This document shows, piece by piece, positions 44,314-53,435 of a stretch of 64,000 nt of DNA (its first letter is position 1; each line of letters begins with the position of its first letter). Both the position numbers and the translations under genes were made by a program. The notes under the pieces were generated by a model. That model was not told where the DNA came from. It saw only the letters and a list, made by a program, of their open reading frames with translations, and searched no databases. Source of the stretch: an uncultured Prevotellaceae bacterium (lineage in GTDB: Bacteria; Bacteroidota; Bacteroidia; Bacteroidales; Bacteroidaceae); assembly GCA_946185485.1 (NCBI GenBank), contig CAMHJQ010000002.1, positions 124,001-188,000 of the forward strand, given 5' to 3'.

Positions 44314-45825
44314 ATGATTATGAACAAAAAGGTATTTTTCTTCCTCTTAAACGTGCTTTTCTGCTGTGTTGTCACCATCCACGCACAAGACATACAGAAG
44401 AGTGAGTTACAGAAACGTGCTGAGGCCATCGACCCTAAGAAGCAGCCAAACACAGCCCGTTCGTTGTATGTTCAGGCTTTTAAGGACTATTGCAACAAGG
44501 GGCAGTTACGGCAGGGAGCGCAGTGTGTAGCCACAGCCGCGTCATTATATTATAAAGAGAACTTATATAAGGAGGCTTTCGATTTGCTGTATCAGGCCGA
44601 CCAGGAAATCATTGCCGCCCAACAGCCCACCAACGTCAAGGCTGCCGCCCACTATCTGTTGACCAAAGAGCGTCTGCAGATGTATATCAAGCTGAAGAAG
44701 AGCGAGAGTGCCAAAGCCCAGCTGAACGCTCTGGAGGTGATAGCCACCCGTGCATCGGACGAAAGCATCAACAACGATCTGCTCTACACCAAGGCCATCT
44801 ACTACTACACCTTCGGCATGAACGCCCAAGGCAATGCTGTGTTCAAGGAAATGGCCGACAAGCTGACGGCCAGCAAGAACTATGACAAGGTGGACGAGGT
44901 ATACCAGACGCTGATTGCCAACGGTCGCAAGTCGGGTAATGCCAACATGGTAGCCCAGTCGTACAGAAACTACCTGGCCTGGAAGGACTCTACCAACGCC
45001 ATCAAGCATGCCGACGAGATCAAGGCCCTGAAACAGCAGATTGCCGACAACGAGGCGTCCATCGCCGAGAAGGACAGTACGCTGACCACCCGATGGGTGT
45101 TCATCATCGGTCTGGCCATCCTCGCGGCTGCACTGGCTGCCGCACTGGTTGTGGGAGGCATCATCCTGCTGCGTTTCATCATGCTGACACGCAAGCAGAA
45201 GAAGACCATCGAGCTGGCCAACGACAGCAACGCCCTCAAGGCACAGTTCATCAGCAACATGTCGGCCCAGCTGAAGCCGACCCTCGAGAAGCTGGACAGC
45301 CGGCAGCCGGAAGTCAAAGCCCTGCTGGACTTCTCGCAGCACGTGCAGACGCTGTCAGAGTTGGAGAACTCAACCGACGACATCGAGTTGGAGGACACGC
45401 CGGTGCATCCCTTCTGCGAAAAGCTGATGGAACAGATACGTCCCTTGGTCAAGAGCGGTGTCACGCTGACCGTCAACGCTCCTAAGCTGAATGCACTCAT
45501 CAACAAGGAATACGTGTCGCATATCCTGCTCCACCTGCTGACCAACGCTGCCGAGTACACGCCGGCAAACGGAAAGATAACCCTCGACTTCAAGAAGCGC
45601 GGCCAGCATACCCACCAGTTCCTGGTATCAGATACCGGCGACGGCATCCCCGAAGAGAAGCGTGACGATATTTTCAAGCCATTCCTGGAAATCCACGACC
45701 TCACCAAGGGCGACGGACTGGGACTGCCCATCTGCAAGCAGATGGCCTTGAAGATGAAAGGCGACCTCGACATCGACCCCGCCTATGTAAAAGGGACACG
45801 CTTTGTGCTGGAACTGCACGCATAA
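44314..45825 (+). CDS. TPR-containing sensor histidine-kinase-like protein lacking the phosphoacceptor His
   Basis: Signal; TPR-like helices; TM WVFIIGLAILAAALAAALVVGGIILLRF; degenerate H-box ALKAQFISNMSAQLKPTLEKL; HATPase motifs LLTNAAEYTP, VSDTGDGIPEEKRDDIFKPF, KGDGLGLPICKQMALKMKGDL. Confidence 0.85.
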   Translation: MIMNKKVFFFLLNVLFCCVVTIHAQDIQKSELQKRAEAIDPKKQPNTARSLYVQAFKDYCNKGQLRQGAQCVATAASLYYKENLYKEAFDLLYQADQEIIAAQQPTNVKAAAHYLLTKERLQMYIKLKKSESAKAQLNALEVIATRASDESINNDLLYTKAIYYYTFGMNAQGNAVFKEMADKLTASKNYDKVDEVYQTLIANGRKSGNANMVAQSYRNYLAWKDSTNAIKHADEIKALKQQIADNEASIAEKDSTLTTRWVFIIGLAILAAALAAALVVGGIILLRFIMLTRKQKKTIELANDSNALKAQFISNMSAQLKPTLEKLDSRQPEVKALLDFSQHVQTLSELENSTDDIELEDTPVHPFCEKLMEQIRPLVKSGVTLTVNAPKLNALINKEYVSHILLHLLTNAAEYTPANGKITLDFKKRGQHTHQFLVSDTGDGIPEEKRDDIFKPFLEIHDLTKGDGLGLPICKQMALKMKGDLDIDPAYVKGTRFVLELHA

Positions 45826-45852
45826 ACACAGAACAAAACAGTTAGAATCTCG

Positions 45853-45887
45853 AAAAACCAAAAGAAAACCAATTTTTCTTTTGGTTT
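45853..45887. terminator. Terminator-like hairpin upstream of nusB
   Basis: aaaaaccaaaaga ... tcttttggttttt. Confidence 0.65.
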
Positions 45888-45948
45888 TTTGCTCAGTTTG
45901 CATTACCTTTGCAGCTGATAAGAGTATCAAAGAGAAAGAATAGAAGTT

Positions 45949-46881
45949 ATGATTAACAGAGAACTGATTAGAATCAAGATAGTTCAGCTGACGTATGCGT
46001 ACTATCAGAATGGAAGCAAGAACATTGACACGGCTGAGAAGGAACTGCTCTTCAGTCTGTCGAAAGCCTATGACCTTTACAATTATCTATTGGCGCTCAT
46101 CGTTGGCATTACCAAGGAAGCACGCCGCCATCTGGAGGTCGCCGAATCGAGGGCCAAACGAGAGGGCACGCCGATGCCTTCCACTCGTTTTGTCTATAAT
46201 CGTTTCGCACTGCAGTTGGAACAGAACAAGATGCTGTGCGACTTCATGGAGACCCAGAAGAAATCATGGGATGACGAGCCTGAGTTCCTAAAGAAAATCT
46301 ATACGCAGATTACCGAGAGCCAGATTTACAAGGACTACATGGAGGCCGAGGAGGACAGCTATCTGGCCGACCGCGAGCTATGGCGCAAGCTGTACCGCAC
46401 ACTTATTGAGAACAATGCCGACCTGGATATGCTGCTCGAGGAGCAGAGCCTTTACTGGAACGACGACAAGGAGGTGGTAGACACCTTCGTTGTCAAGACC
46501 ATCAAGCGCTTTGACGAGAAGAACCGCTCGACACAGGAGCTGTTGCCTGAGTACGACTCCGAGGAGGACAAAGAGTATGCCCGCAAACTCTACCGTGCCA
46601 CCATCATGAACGGCGAGGAGTATCAGCGACTGATGAGCGAAGCATCGCGCAACTGGGATTTTTCACGTCTGGCCTACATGGACATCGTCATCATGCAGAT
46701 TGCCATTGCCGAGATGCTGAACTTCCCCTCCATTCCCGTCAGCGTCACCATCAACGAGTATGTGGACATTGCCAAGATCTACTCTACCCCACGCAGTGCC
46801 GGCTACATCAACGGCATGCTGGACTCCATTGCTCATCATCTGGTAGACACAGGACGAATGCTGAAGCAGGTTAGAAATTAA
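45949..46881 (+). CDS. nusB: Transcription antitermination factor NusB (with N-terminal extension)
   Basis: C-terminal NusB domain: LDMLLEEQSLYW...NWDFSRLAYMDIVIMQIAIAEMLNFPSIPVSVTINEYVDIAKIYSTPRSAGYINGMLDSIA. Confidence 0.92.
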   Translation: MINRELIRIKIVQLTYAYYQNGSKNIDTAEKELLFSLSKAYDLYNYLLALIVGITKEARRHLEVAESRAKREGTPMPSTRFVYNRFALQLEQNKMLCDFMETQKKSWDDEPEFLKKIYTQITESQIYKDYMEAEEDSYLADRELWRKLYRTLIENNADLDMLLEEQSLYWNDDKEVVDTFVVKTIKRFDEKNRSTQELLPEYDSEEDKEYARKLYRATIMNGEEYQRLMSEASRNWDFSRLAYMDIVIMQIAIAEMLNFPSIPVSVTINEYVDIAKIYSTPRSAGYINGMLDSIAHHLVDTGRMLKQVRN

Positions 46882-46908
46882 AGATTTTAAATTAAACATT
46901 AACTATAT

Positions 46909-47232
46909 ATGACACAGTTATTCTTAGCAGCACAGGCTGCACAAGGCGGTGGCAGCATCAGCTTCATCGTCATGATGGTAGCAATCTTCGCTATCATGTA
47001 CTTCTTTATGATTCGTCCGCAGCAGAAGCGTCAGAAGGAGATTCAGAAATTCCAGAACTCCCTGGCTGAAGGCACGGAGGTTATCACTGGTGGCGGCATC
47101 TACGGCACCGTTAAGCGTATCGACCTGACCAAGGGCATCATCGAGGTGAAGATTGCCGACGGCGTTGTCATCAAGGTCGACAAGGGCTATGTCTTCAAAG
47201 ACACCAGTAGCACTCCCATACAGCAGAAATAA
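46909..47232 (+). CDS. yajC: Preprotein translocase subunit YajC
   Basis: IVMMVAIFAIMYFFMIRPQQKRQKEIQKFQNSLAEGTEVITGGGIYGTV. Confidence 0.94.
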   Translation: MTQLFLAAQAAQGGGSISFIVMMVAIFAIMYFFMIRPQQKRQKEIQKFQNSLAEGTEVITGGGIYGTVKRIDLTKGIIEVKIADGVVIKVDKGYVFKDTSSTPIQQK

Positions 47233-47263
47233 TCTGCAATTTTCGCGTTAACCACCATACCAC

Positions 47264-48235
47264 GTGGAAGAAGGCATCTTCAAGACTATCAAGAGCTTCT
47301 TGTTCAGCAACCTGAACAAGCAGTTCTTGGTTTTCATGTTCTTTCTATTCCTTTCGGCTATATTCTGGCTGATTATCACGCTGAACGAGACCTTTGAGAA
47401 AGAGCTGAAGATACCCGTCACCGTCAGCAACATTCCTAAGAATGTCGTGCTGACCTCGACACCCATGGATACGCTGCGTGTCACGGTACGAGACAAAGGA
47501 TGGATGATGTTCTCCTATATGTATAGTGAAAATCGTCCCATGCTCAAGGTCAACTTCAAGAACTACGACCGTGGCAACGGTGGCGGTGCGGCGTCTAACT
47601 CTGAACTCAAGCGCCTGCTGGAACAGGTTTTGGAGAGTTCGTCGAAGGTGATAAGCATCAAGCCTGAAAAGTTTGACTTTTTCTACAACAACGGTGAGCG
47701 CAAGCGCGTTCCCGTCAGATGGGCAGGCAGGGTTATTCCCGAGCAGCTCTACTTCATCTCCCATGTCACGTACAGCCATGACAGCGTGGAAGTATATGCC
47801 TCTAAGGAGAAACTCGACAGCATTCATGTGGTGTATAGCGAGCCGCTGAATTACGTTGGTTTCCGGGACACGCTGACCGTGACCTGCAAGTTGTCGCATG
47901 CCAGCGATGTCAAGGTGGTGCCCGAGCGTATCGGCATCTCCTTCCATACAGACGTGCTGACCGAGGAGAGTATTTCCGTCCCCATCCAATGCATCAACCT
48001 GCCAGATGGCAAGGTGCTCCGTACCTTCCCGGCAAAGATCAAAGTCCACTTTGTGGCAGGCGTCAGTCGGATACGCACGCTGAAACCCGAAGACTTCAGC
48101 GTTATCGCAGACTATCAAGAAATCACCCAGAATCCGTCAGACAAATGCACGCTCTATCTGCAGAAGATTCCTGAGGGTATCAGCCGCGCCACGCTCAGTT
48201 CGAAGCAGGTAGACTATCTCATCGAAGAAGAATGA
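47264..48235 (+). CDS. YbbR-like domain protein (CdaR-like)
   Basis: Single N-terminal TM FLVFMFFLFLSAIFWLIITL followed by YbbR repeats; GTG start; located between yajC and coaE. Confidence 0.85.
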   Translation: MEEGIFKTIKSFLFSNLNKQFLVFMFFLFLSAIFWLIITLNETFEKELKIPVTVSNIPKNVVLTSTPMDTLRVTVRDKGWMMFSYMYSENRPMLKVNFKNYDRGNGGGAASNSELKRLLEQVLESSSKVISIKPEKFDFFYNNGERKRVPVRWAGRVIPEQLYFISHVTYSHDSVEVYASKEKLDSIHVVYSEPLNYVGFRDTLTVTCKLSHASDVKVVPERIGISFHTDVLTEESISVPIQCINLPDGKVLRTFPAKIKVHFVAGVSRIRTLKPEDFSVIADYQEITQNPSDKCTLYLQKIPEGISRATLSSKQVDYLIEEE

Positions 48236-48795
48236 AGACAGGCATTACAGGAGGTATCGGCTCAGGCAAGAGCTATGTCTGCCAGCGTCTGGCCCTGCGC
48301 GGCATACAAGTCTACGACTGCGATAGCGCCGCCAAACGCCTTATCCGCACCTCACCCGACATCCAGCAACAGCTGACAGCCCTGATAGGCCCGGAGACCT
48401 ACGTTGACGGGTGCCTGAACAAAGCTGCCGTCAGCCGTTTCCTACTCAGCAGCGAAGCCAACGCCCACGCTATTGACGCTATCGTCCATCCTGCCGTATT
48501 CCACGACTTCGAGGAAAGCGGCATGCTGTGGATGGAGAGTGCCATCCTTTATGAGTCGGGCATCGACCGGCTGGTAGACAACGTGGTGGTGGTCACCGCC
48601 CCAGAGGAAGTGCGTATCCAACGCATCATGCAGCGCGACGGCATCACCCGCGAAAAAGCTCTTCAATGGATCGACTGCCAGTGGCCCCAACAGCAGGTCA
48701 AGGCACTGGCAGACTATGAGATTGTCAACGACGGCATAGCCGACATCGACAGTCAGATAGACCGGCTATTGCTGCTGATGGGTCAGAAGTTATAG
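48232..48795 (+). CDS. coaE: Dephospho-CoA kinase
   Basis: MKTGITGGIGSGKSYVCQRLALRGIQVYDCDSAAKRLI...VVTAPEEVRIQRIMQRDGITREKALQWI. Confidence 0.95.
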   Translation: MKTGITGGIGSGKSYVCQRLALRGIQVYDCDSAAKRLIRTSPDIQQQLTALIGPETYVDGCLNKAAVSRFLLSSEANAHAIDAIVHPAVFHDFEESGMLWMESAILYESGIDRLVDNVVVVTAPEEVRIQRIMQRDGITREKALQWIDCQWPQQQVKALADYEIVNDGIADIDSQIDRLLLLMGQKL

Positions 48796-49643
48796 TCGTC
48801 AGAACCGTCCCAGTCGCTTTCCCCCGACAGCAGGAAATCTGCAGCCGATGGAGCATCGGCACCGAAGAAATCACCCGTATATTTGGTAATTCTGTTGCGA
48901 GTCACCGGCACCTGCTCGAAGACACGCTCCTTCAGCACCTGGTCGTTGGCGCCATACACCGAGACCGTCATCTTCAGCACGCCCGTCTCTGCATGGGGGA
49001 AGGTATAGACGTCAAAGGTCTGCTGTCCTTCGGCCAGCGTTATCATCACCGTCTGTCTGGAATCGACACAGCCATAACCTGTCTGGGGACTGAATGTCGA
49101 TGAGCCGCCGGTATAATAGAAGCGAATCTTGACAGCCGATGCCGGCAGTGCCTTTGTCAGTTCCATCCTGAACATAGAGACGGCACGCGTCAGCGTCAAC
49201 TGGTAGGTCTCCGGCGTGTTGCCTACCGTTAGGTCACCATAATAATAGAAGGTGTCGCTGACAAGGTTGCTGGGGAATGTGACCTTGTCGACAGCCGATA
49301 TCGTAGCAGATCCGTCACTGTTGTGTCCGATGACGACCAGCTGGTAGACACCAGCCTCCAAGGTCACAGCAACTGTACCGAAGGAGTCGTCGCTCGCTTT
49401 CTGGCTCACCGTCTTCACCTTCTCACCATTCTGGAAGAAGGCGACATTCAGTCGGTTACACAGTTGGGTTACTGGTTGCGAACTGCGTGTTTCAAAGGGC
49501 AGTTGCTCAAATACAGACAACTGCAACACCACATTGTTCTCTGTTTTCTTCGCAGACGATTCCTCACCATCGACCAATGTTTTCTCACAACCTGCCAGCA
49601 GTACCCAAACTGCCAGCAGCAAGATTTTTGCGATATTTTTCAT
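48783..49643 (-). CDS. FimB/Mfa2-family fimbrial-anchor-like lipoprotein
   Basis: Lipobox VLLAGCEK; CNRLNVAFFQNGEKVKTVSQ ... VAVTLEAGVYQLVVIGHNSDGSATIS ... DLTVGNTPETYQLTLTRAVSMFRMELTKALPASAVKIRFYYTGGS. Confidence 0.75.
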   Translation of the reverse strand: MKNIAKILLLAVWVLLAGCEKTLVDGEESSAKKTENNVVLQLSVFEQLPFETRSSQPVTQLCNRLNVAFFQNGEKVKTVSQKASDDSFGTVAVTLEAGVYQLVVIGHNSDGSATISAVDKVTFPSNLVSDTFYYYGDLTVGNTPETYQLTLTRAVSMFRMELTKALPASAVKIRFYYTGGSSTFSPQTGYGCVDSRQTVMITLAEGQQTFDVYTFPHAETGVLKMTVSVYGANDQVLKERVFEQVPVTRNRITKYTGDFFGADAPSAADFLLSGESDWDGSDDYNF

Positions 49644-49712
49644 AACTTTAGGCTTTTATTAATGCAAAGATAGTAAATATCTACAAAACAACAATGGAAT
49701 CCATATTATTTA

Positions 49713-49818
49713 TTTGGCTTTTTGCTCACTTATTCGTACCTTTGGCTTCGCCGAAAGTACTTTCGCTCGAAAAAGCTCAAAGTTCCTTTGGCTTTTTGCT
49801 CACTTATTCGTACCTTTG
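49713..49818 (+). promoter_or_regulatory. Tandemly duplicated promoter segment upstream of the DUF5606-like gene
   Basis: 32-bp exact repeat tttggctttttgctcacttattcgtacctttg at 49713-49744 and 49787-49818. Confidence 0.85.
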
Positions 49819-49847
49819 CACGGAAAAATCAAAAAATAAAAGAACAA

Positions 49848-50285
49848 ATGAAACAAACCATTTTAGCTATCTCCGGCAAGCCCGGACTCTACAAACTCGT
49901 ATCACGCGCCAAGAACAGCCTCATTGTCGAGGCTTTGGACGACACCCATAAGCGCATACCCGCTTTCGGTACCGACCGCATCACTTCGCTGGCAGACATT
50001 GCCATGTTCACCGATACCGATGACGTGCCCCTGATGAACGTACTGGCCGCCATACGCGACCTGGAGGGCGGCAAGGCGTCAAGTGTCGACTTCCGCAAGG
50101 CATCGCCCAAAGAACTGCACGATTACTTCAGCAAGGTATTGCCCAACTGGGATCAGGACCGCGTGCAGAACAGCCACATCAAGAAGCTCATCCAGTGGTA
50201 CAACATCCTGGTGAAGGCCGGCATCACGGACTTCGAAGAGGAGATGGCACCCACCGAGGGTGACAACATCGACGACCGCCAATAA
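49848..50285 (+). CDS. DUF5606-like conserved Bacteroidota protein
   Basis: MKQTILAISGKPGLYKLVSRAKNSLIVEALDDTHKRIPAFGTDRITSLADIAMFT. Start placed after the duplicated promoter. Confidence 0.8.
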   Translation: MKQTILAISGKPGLYKLVSRAKNSLIVEALDDTHKRIPAFGTDRITSLADIAMFTDTDDVPLMNVLAAIRDLEGGKASSVDFRKASPKELHDYFSKVLPNWDQDRVQNSHIKKLIQWYNILVKAGITDFEEEMAPTEGDNIDDRQ

Positions 50286-50290
50286 AAAGT

Positions 50291-50363
50291 AAAAAGGTAA
50301 AAAAGTAAAAAGGTAAGAGACCGAGTGCAGTAGTCTTTTACCTTTTTACTTTTTTACATTTTT
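50291..50363. terminator. A/T-rich bidirectional terminator built from GTAAAAAGGTAAAAA repeats
   Basis: 30-bp arms (aaaaaggtaaaaaagtaaaaaggtaagaga / tcttttacctttttacttttttacattttt), 2 mismatches, 13-nt loop. Confidence 0.8.
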
Positions 50364-53341
50364 CAGAATCGTCCGGGACGGCCACCACCGAAGCCGCCGC
50401 CTCCGAAGCCGCCACCGCGACCACCACGGCCACCGCCGAAGCCACCAGGTCCTCCCTGGCCACGGCCGCCACGACCACCACGGCCACCGCCGAAGCCACC
50501 ATTGAATCCGCCTCCAAACAGGTTCAGACGGTAGATGACATGTACCATGGCATAGCTGGTGATGGCATTGTACTCCGTATCGCTGCGCTGCATGGCATTG
50601 AGGATGCTGCTGACGGTGGACTGCTGCTGCAGGATGTCGTAGAACTGCAGCGAGAGCGTCAGGGCATTACCCTTGAGGAACGACTGTGAGAGCTGGGCAT
50701 TCCAGATGAGCTCGTTGGTATTCATCGACTCGTCGCTGTATCCACGGCGGCTCTGCATGTTGATGTTGGTCGTCAGCTGCATGCCCCACGGTGCGGTAAC
50801 ACCTGTCATGGCACCATACGAGAACTGCCAGGTGTCGAGGTTGTTGTTGGACTGGAGCTCGCTGCGACGGTAGGTATAGTTCAGCGAACCGTTGAGTTCG
50901 AATTCGAACCAGTCGTTACGATAGCTTGCAGACAATCGCTCGCCGACGCCCAAGGCCTTGGTAACACTCTTCTGTGAGTCAGCCATATTGTTGACGCTGA
51001 CAAAGCCTACATTATGATTGTAGCTCAGGTTCGTGAAGGTGTTCACGTTGAAGAAGGCTGCCGAGTCGATGGCGGTATTGAACATGAATCCCAGATTGCC
51101 ATTCCAGTTGCCGTCGATATTCTCCGGACGGGTGATGGTTCCACCGGTCTCCGTATTATACGTGGTCTTGTTCGACACTGAGTTGCTGGTCGTCGAGAAG
51201 TTCACGAACGTCATGACGGCACGCTGGTGATTGGTGAAGTAGTCGTTGTAGAAGAGGTTGATGTTCTGTGTGAACGACGGCTTCAGACCTGGGTTACCCG
51301 TTGTGATGCGCAGGGGGTTGCTGTCGTCGTAGACGTCGAGCAGGTTGCTGATGGACGGCTGCTGGGTGTTGGCACGGTAGGTCACACGCAGCTGTCCGGT
51401 CTGTGACTTCTTCCAACGGAAGTCCAGCGTCGGCGAGAAGTTGGTCACGGTGCGGGTGGTGTCGGCACGCAGGCGTGTCGTTGCGCCATTCACCAGCTTG
51501 GTGTAGTCCTGTACGAAGTGTGACTTCTGGGGAACCACCTGGAAACCGACGTTCAGGTTATATGTCGGACGCACCACGCGGAGCGTGACTTCAGCGGTAT
51601 GCGTATAATTCTTGTAGTTGGAGTAGCGGCTCAGCGTCTGGTCCTCGTAATCATCCAGCGGCAGGGGCAGCGGATCCAGATAGACATCGAAATTGCGATA
51701 CTGCGGCTCAATGCCCGAGTAGTCGACGCCATAGAGGCTGTAGGTCTTGCGGTCGCTCTTGGTATAGCTGTACTGATAGCGGTAACCGAACTGCAGGTAG
51801 ACGCGGTTGGCAATAGGCTCGCTATAGTTTGCGCGCAGCGAATAGCCCCAGTTGTCCTGCGGTGTCAGGTTGTAACGGTTGGTAATCGTGGTGTCGGGAG
51901 TGGTAAACAGGTAGATGTAGTTGTTCGACATCGACTTGCTGGTACCCTCGCCCCAGTTGGCATTCACCTGCAGGGTGATGTTGCGGCCACGGTTGTTCAG
52001 GCGGCGGTTGTACTGCAACATACCGCGCAGGCTCTTGGAATCGCTATAGTTCACACCGTCGCTGAGATTGTAGTTCTTGACGATGCCGTAGTCCCGGGCC
52101 AGCTTCACGACCTCGCTCAGCGGGTCGTCGGAATAGTCGTACGGATTCTGGTCGAACGTGGCACTCGTGCTCCAGTTTGTACCGTCGTTGCTGTTGTACG
52201 AGAAGTTAGGACGGAACATGATGTTGGTCATCGTGTCGGGCTGCCACTCCAGACGCATCTGACCGTTCCACTGGTTGCTGCGGGAGAAATTCTGACTCTT
52301 GCTATTGCTGAACGACGTTGTCGTACCGCTGTAGAAGCTCTCGGTGGCACTCTTCGAGTAGGTGTCGCCGTCGCTATGGTTCCAACGGATGCTACCGTCG
52401 ATGGTCAGCTTGTTGGTCTTCTCGTAGTTCAGGTTCAGACCCGTCATCTTCATGGCGTTCAGTCCCTGACGGCCACCGCCGAAACGACCGCCGCCACCAC
52501 CTCCGGGGAATCCCTGGTCGTTGGTATTGTTGGCATTGGACATCAGGAACACCTTCAGGTCGTCCTTCATCACACCACCGAAGATACGGCCTGCATAGCG
52601 ATTCTTCGTACCGGCAGCCAGGTCGGCATTCACCATGACACCCTTGTTCATGCCGGCCTTGATGCCGAAGTCGAGCACCGTCTCCTCTTCGCCGTCCTCA
52701 ATACCCGAGACACGGGCCATGTCGCTCTGCTTGTCGTAAGCCCTGATGCGGTCGATGATGTTCGTCGGCAGGTTCTTCATGGCGGTCTTCGTGTCGCCCG
52801 TCATGAACTCCTTGCCGTCCACCAGGATCTTCTTCACCTGCTTACCGTTAATCTTGATGCTACCGTCGTCGCTGACTTCGGCACCGGGCAGACGGCGCAC
52901 CAGTTCCTCGACCACCGAGCCCTCCGGCGTACGGAAGGCAGCAGCATTATATATAAAGGTGTCGGCCTTCAGCATCACCTTGGCAGCATGACCCGTAACG
53001 GTGGCACCCTTCAGCATGATGGCGTCGGGCTCCATCGCGATGTTGCCCAGGGCCACATCCTTTTCGGCTACCTTGACGCGCTTGGTGTAGGGTTTGAAGC
53101 CCACGCAGGTCACCTGTAGTATAAATTCACCTGTCTGCTGAGTGGCAATCTTGAATTTGCCCTCCATGTTGGTCAGCGCACCCTTGACGAGCGTGCTGTC
53201 AGTCTTCAACAATTTGACAGTGGTTTGCGGAATGGGATCTTGGGCGTCGTCAATCACCATACCTGAAATGTTGTGCTGAGCCATAGCCACTACAGCCACC
53301 AGCGACATCAGCGAAAAGAGCAGAATACGTTTACAATCCAT
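50363..53341 (-). CDS. Outer membrane beta-barrel receptor with carboxypeptidase-like domain and Gly/Arg-rich C-terminal tail
   Basis: ISGMVIDDAQDPIPQTTVKLLKTDSTLVKGALTNMEGKFKI; plug; barrel ending YAMVHVIYRLNLF then GGGFNGGFGGGRGGRGGRGQGGPGGFGGGRGGRGGGFGGGGFGGGRPGRF. Confidence 0.9.
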   Translation of the reverse strand: MDCKRILLFSLMSLVAVVAMAQHNISGMVIDDAQDPIPQTTVKLLKTDSTLVKGALTNMEGKFKIATQQTGEFILQVTCVGFKPYTKRVKVAEKDVALGNIAMEPDAIMLKGATVTGHAAKVMLKADTFIYNAAAFRTPEGSVVEELVRRLPGAEVSDDGSIKINGKQVKKILVDGKEFMTGDTKTAMKNLPTNIIDRIRAYDKQSDMARVSGIEDGEEETVLDFGIKAGMNKGVMVNADLAAGTKNRYAGRIFGGVMKDDLKVFLMSNANNTNDQGFPGGGGGGRFGGGRQGLNAMKMTGLNLNYEKTNKLTIDGSIRWNHSDGDTYSKSATESFYSGTTTSFSNSKSQNFSRSNQWNGQMRLEWQPDTMTNIMFRPNFSYNSNDGTNWSTSATFDQNPYDYSDDPLSEVVKLARDYGIVKNYNLSDGVNYSDSKSLRGMLQYNRRLNNRGRNITLQVNANWGEGTSKSMSNNYIYLFTTPDTTITNRYNLTPQDNWGYSLRANYSEPIANRVYLQFGYRYQYSYTKSDRKTYSLYGVDYSGIEPQYRNFDVYLDPLPLPLDDYEDQTLSRYSNYKNYTHTAEVTLRVVRPTYNLNVGFQVVPQKSHFVQDYTKLVNGATTRLRADTTRTVTNFSPTLDFRWKKSQTGQLRVTYRANTQQPSISNLLDVYDDSNPLRITTGNPGLKPSFTQNINLFYNDYFTNHQRAVMTFVNFSTTSNSVSNKTTYNTETGGTITRPENIDGNWNGNLGFMFNTAIDSAAFFNVNTFTNLSYNHNVGFVSVNNMADSQKSVTKALGVGERLSASYRNDWFEFELNGSLNYTYRRSELQSNNNLDTWQFSYGAMTGVTAPWGMQLTTNINMQSRRGYSDESMNTNELIWNAQLSQSFLKGNALTLSLQFYDILQQQSTVSSILNAMQRSDTEYNAITSYAMVHVIYRLNLFGGGFNGGFGGGRGGRGGRGQGGPGGFGGGRGGRGGGFGGGGFGGGRPGRF

Positions 53342-53435
53342 AATTTTTAACGATTTACGCTATTTATGACGCAAAGAAGTTTTGAAGGTTTAAAAAAAAA
53401 GTGTAATTTTGTGCGCAAAAACCAAACAATGACTT

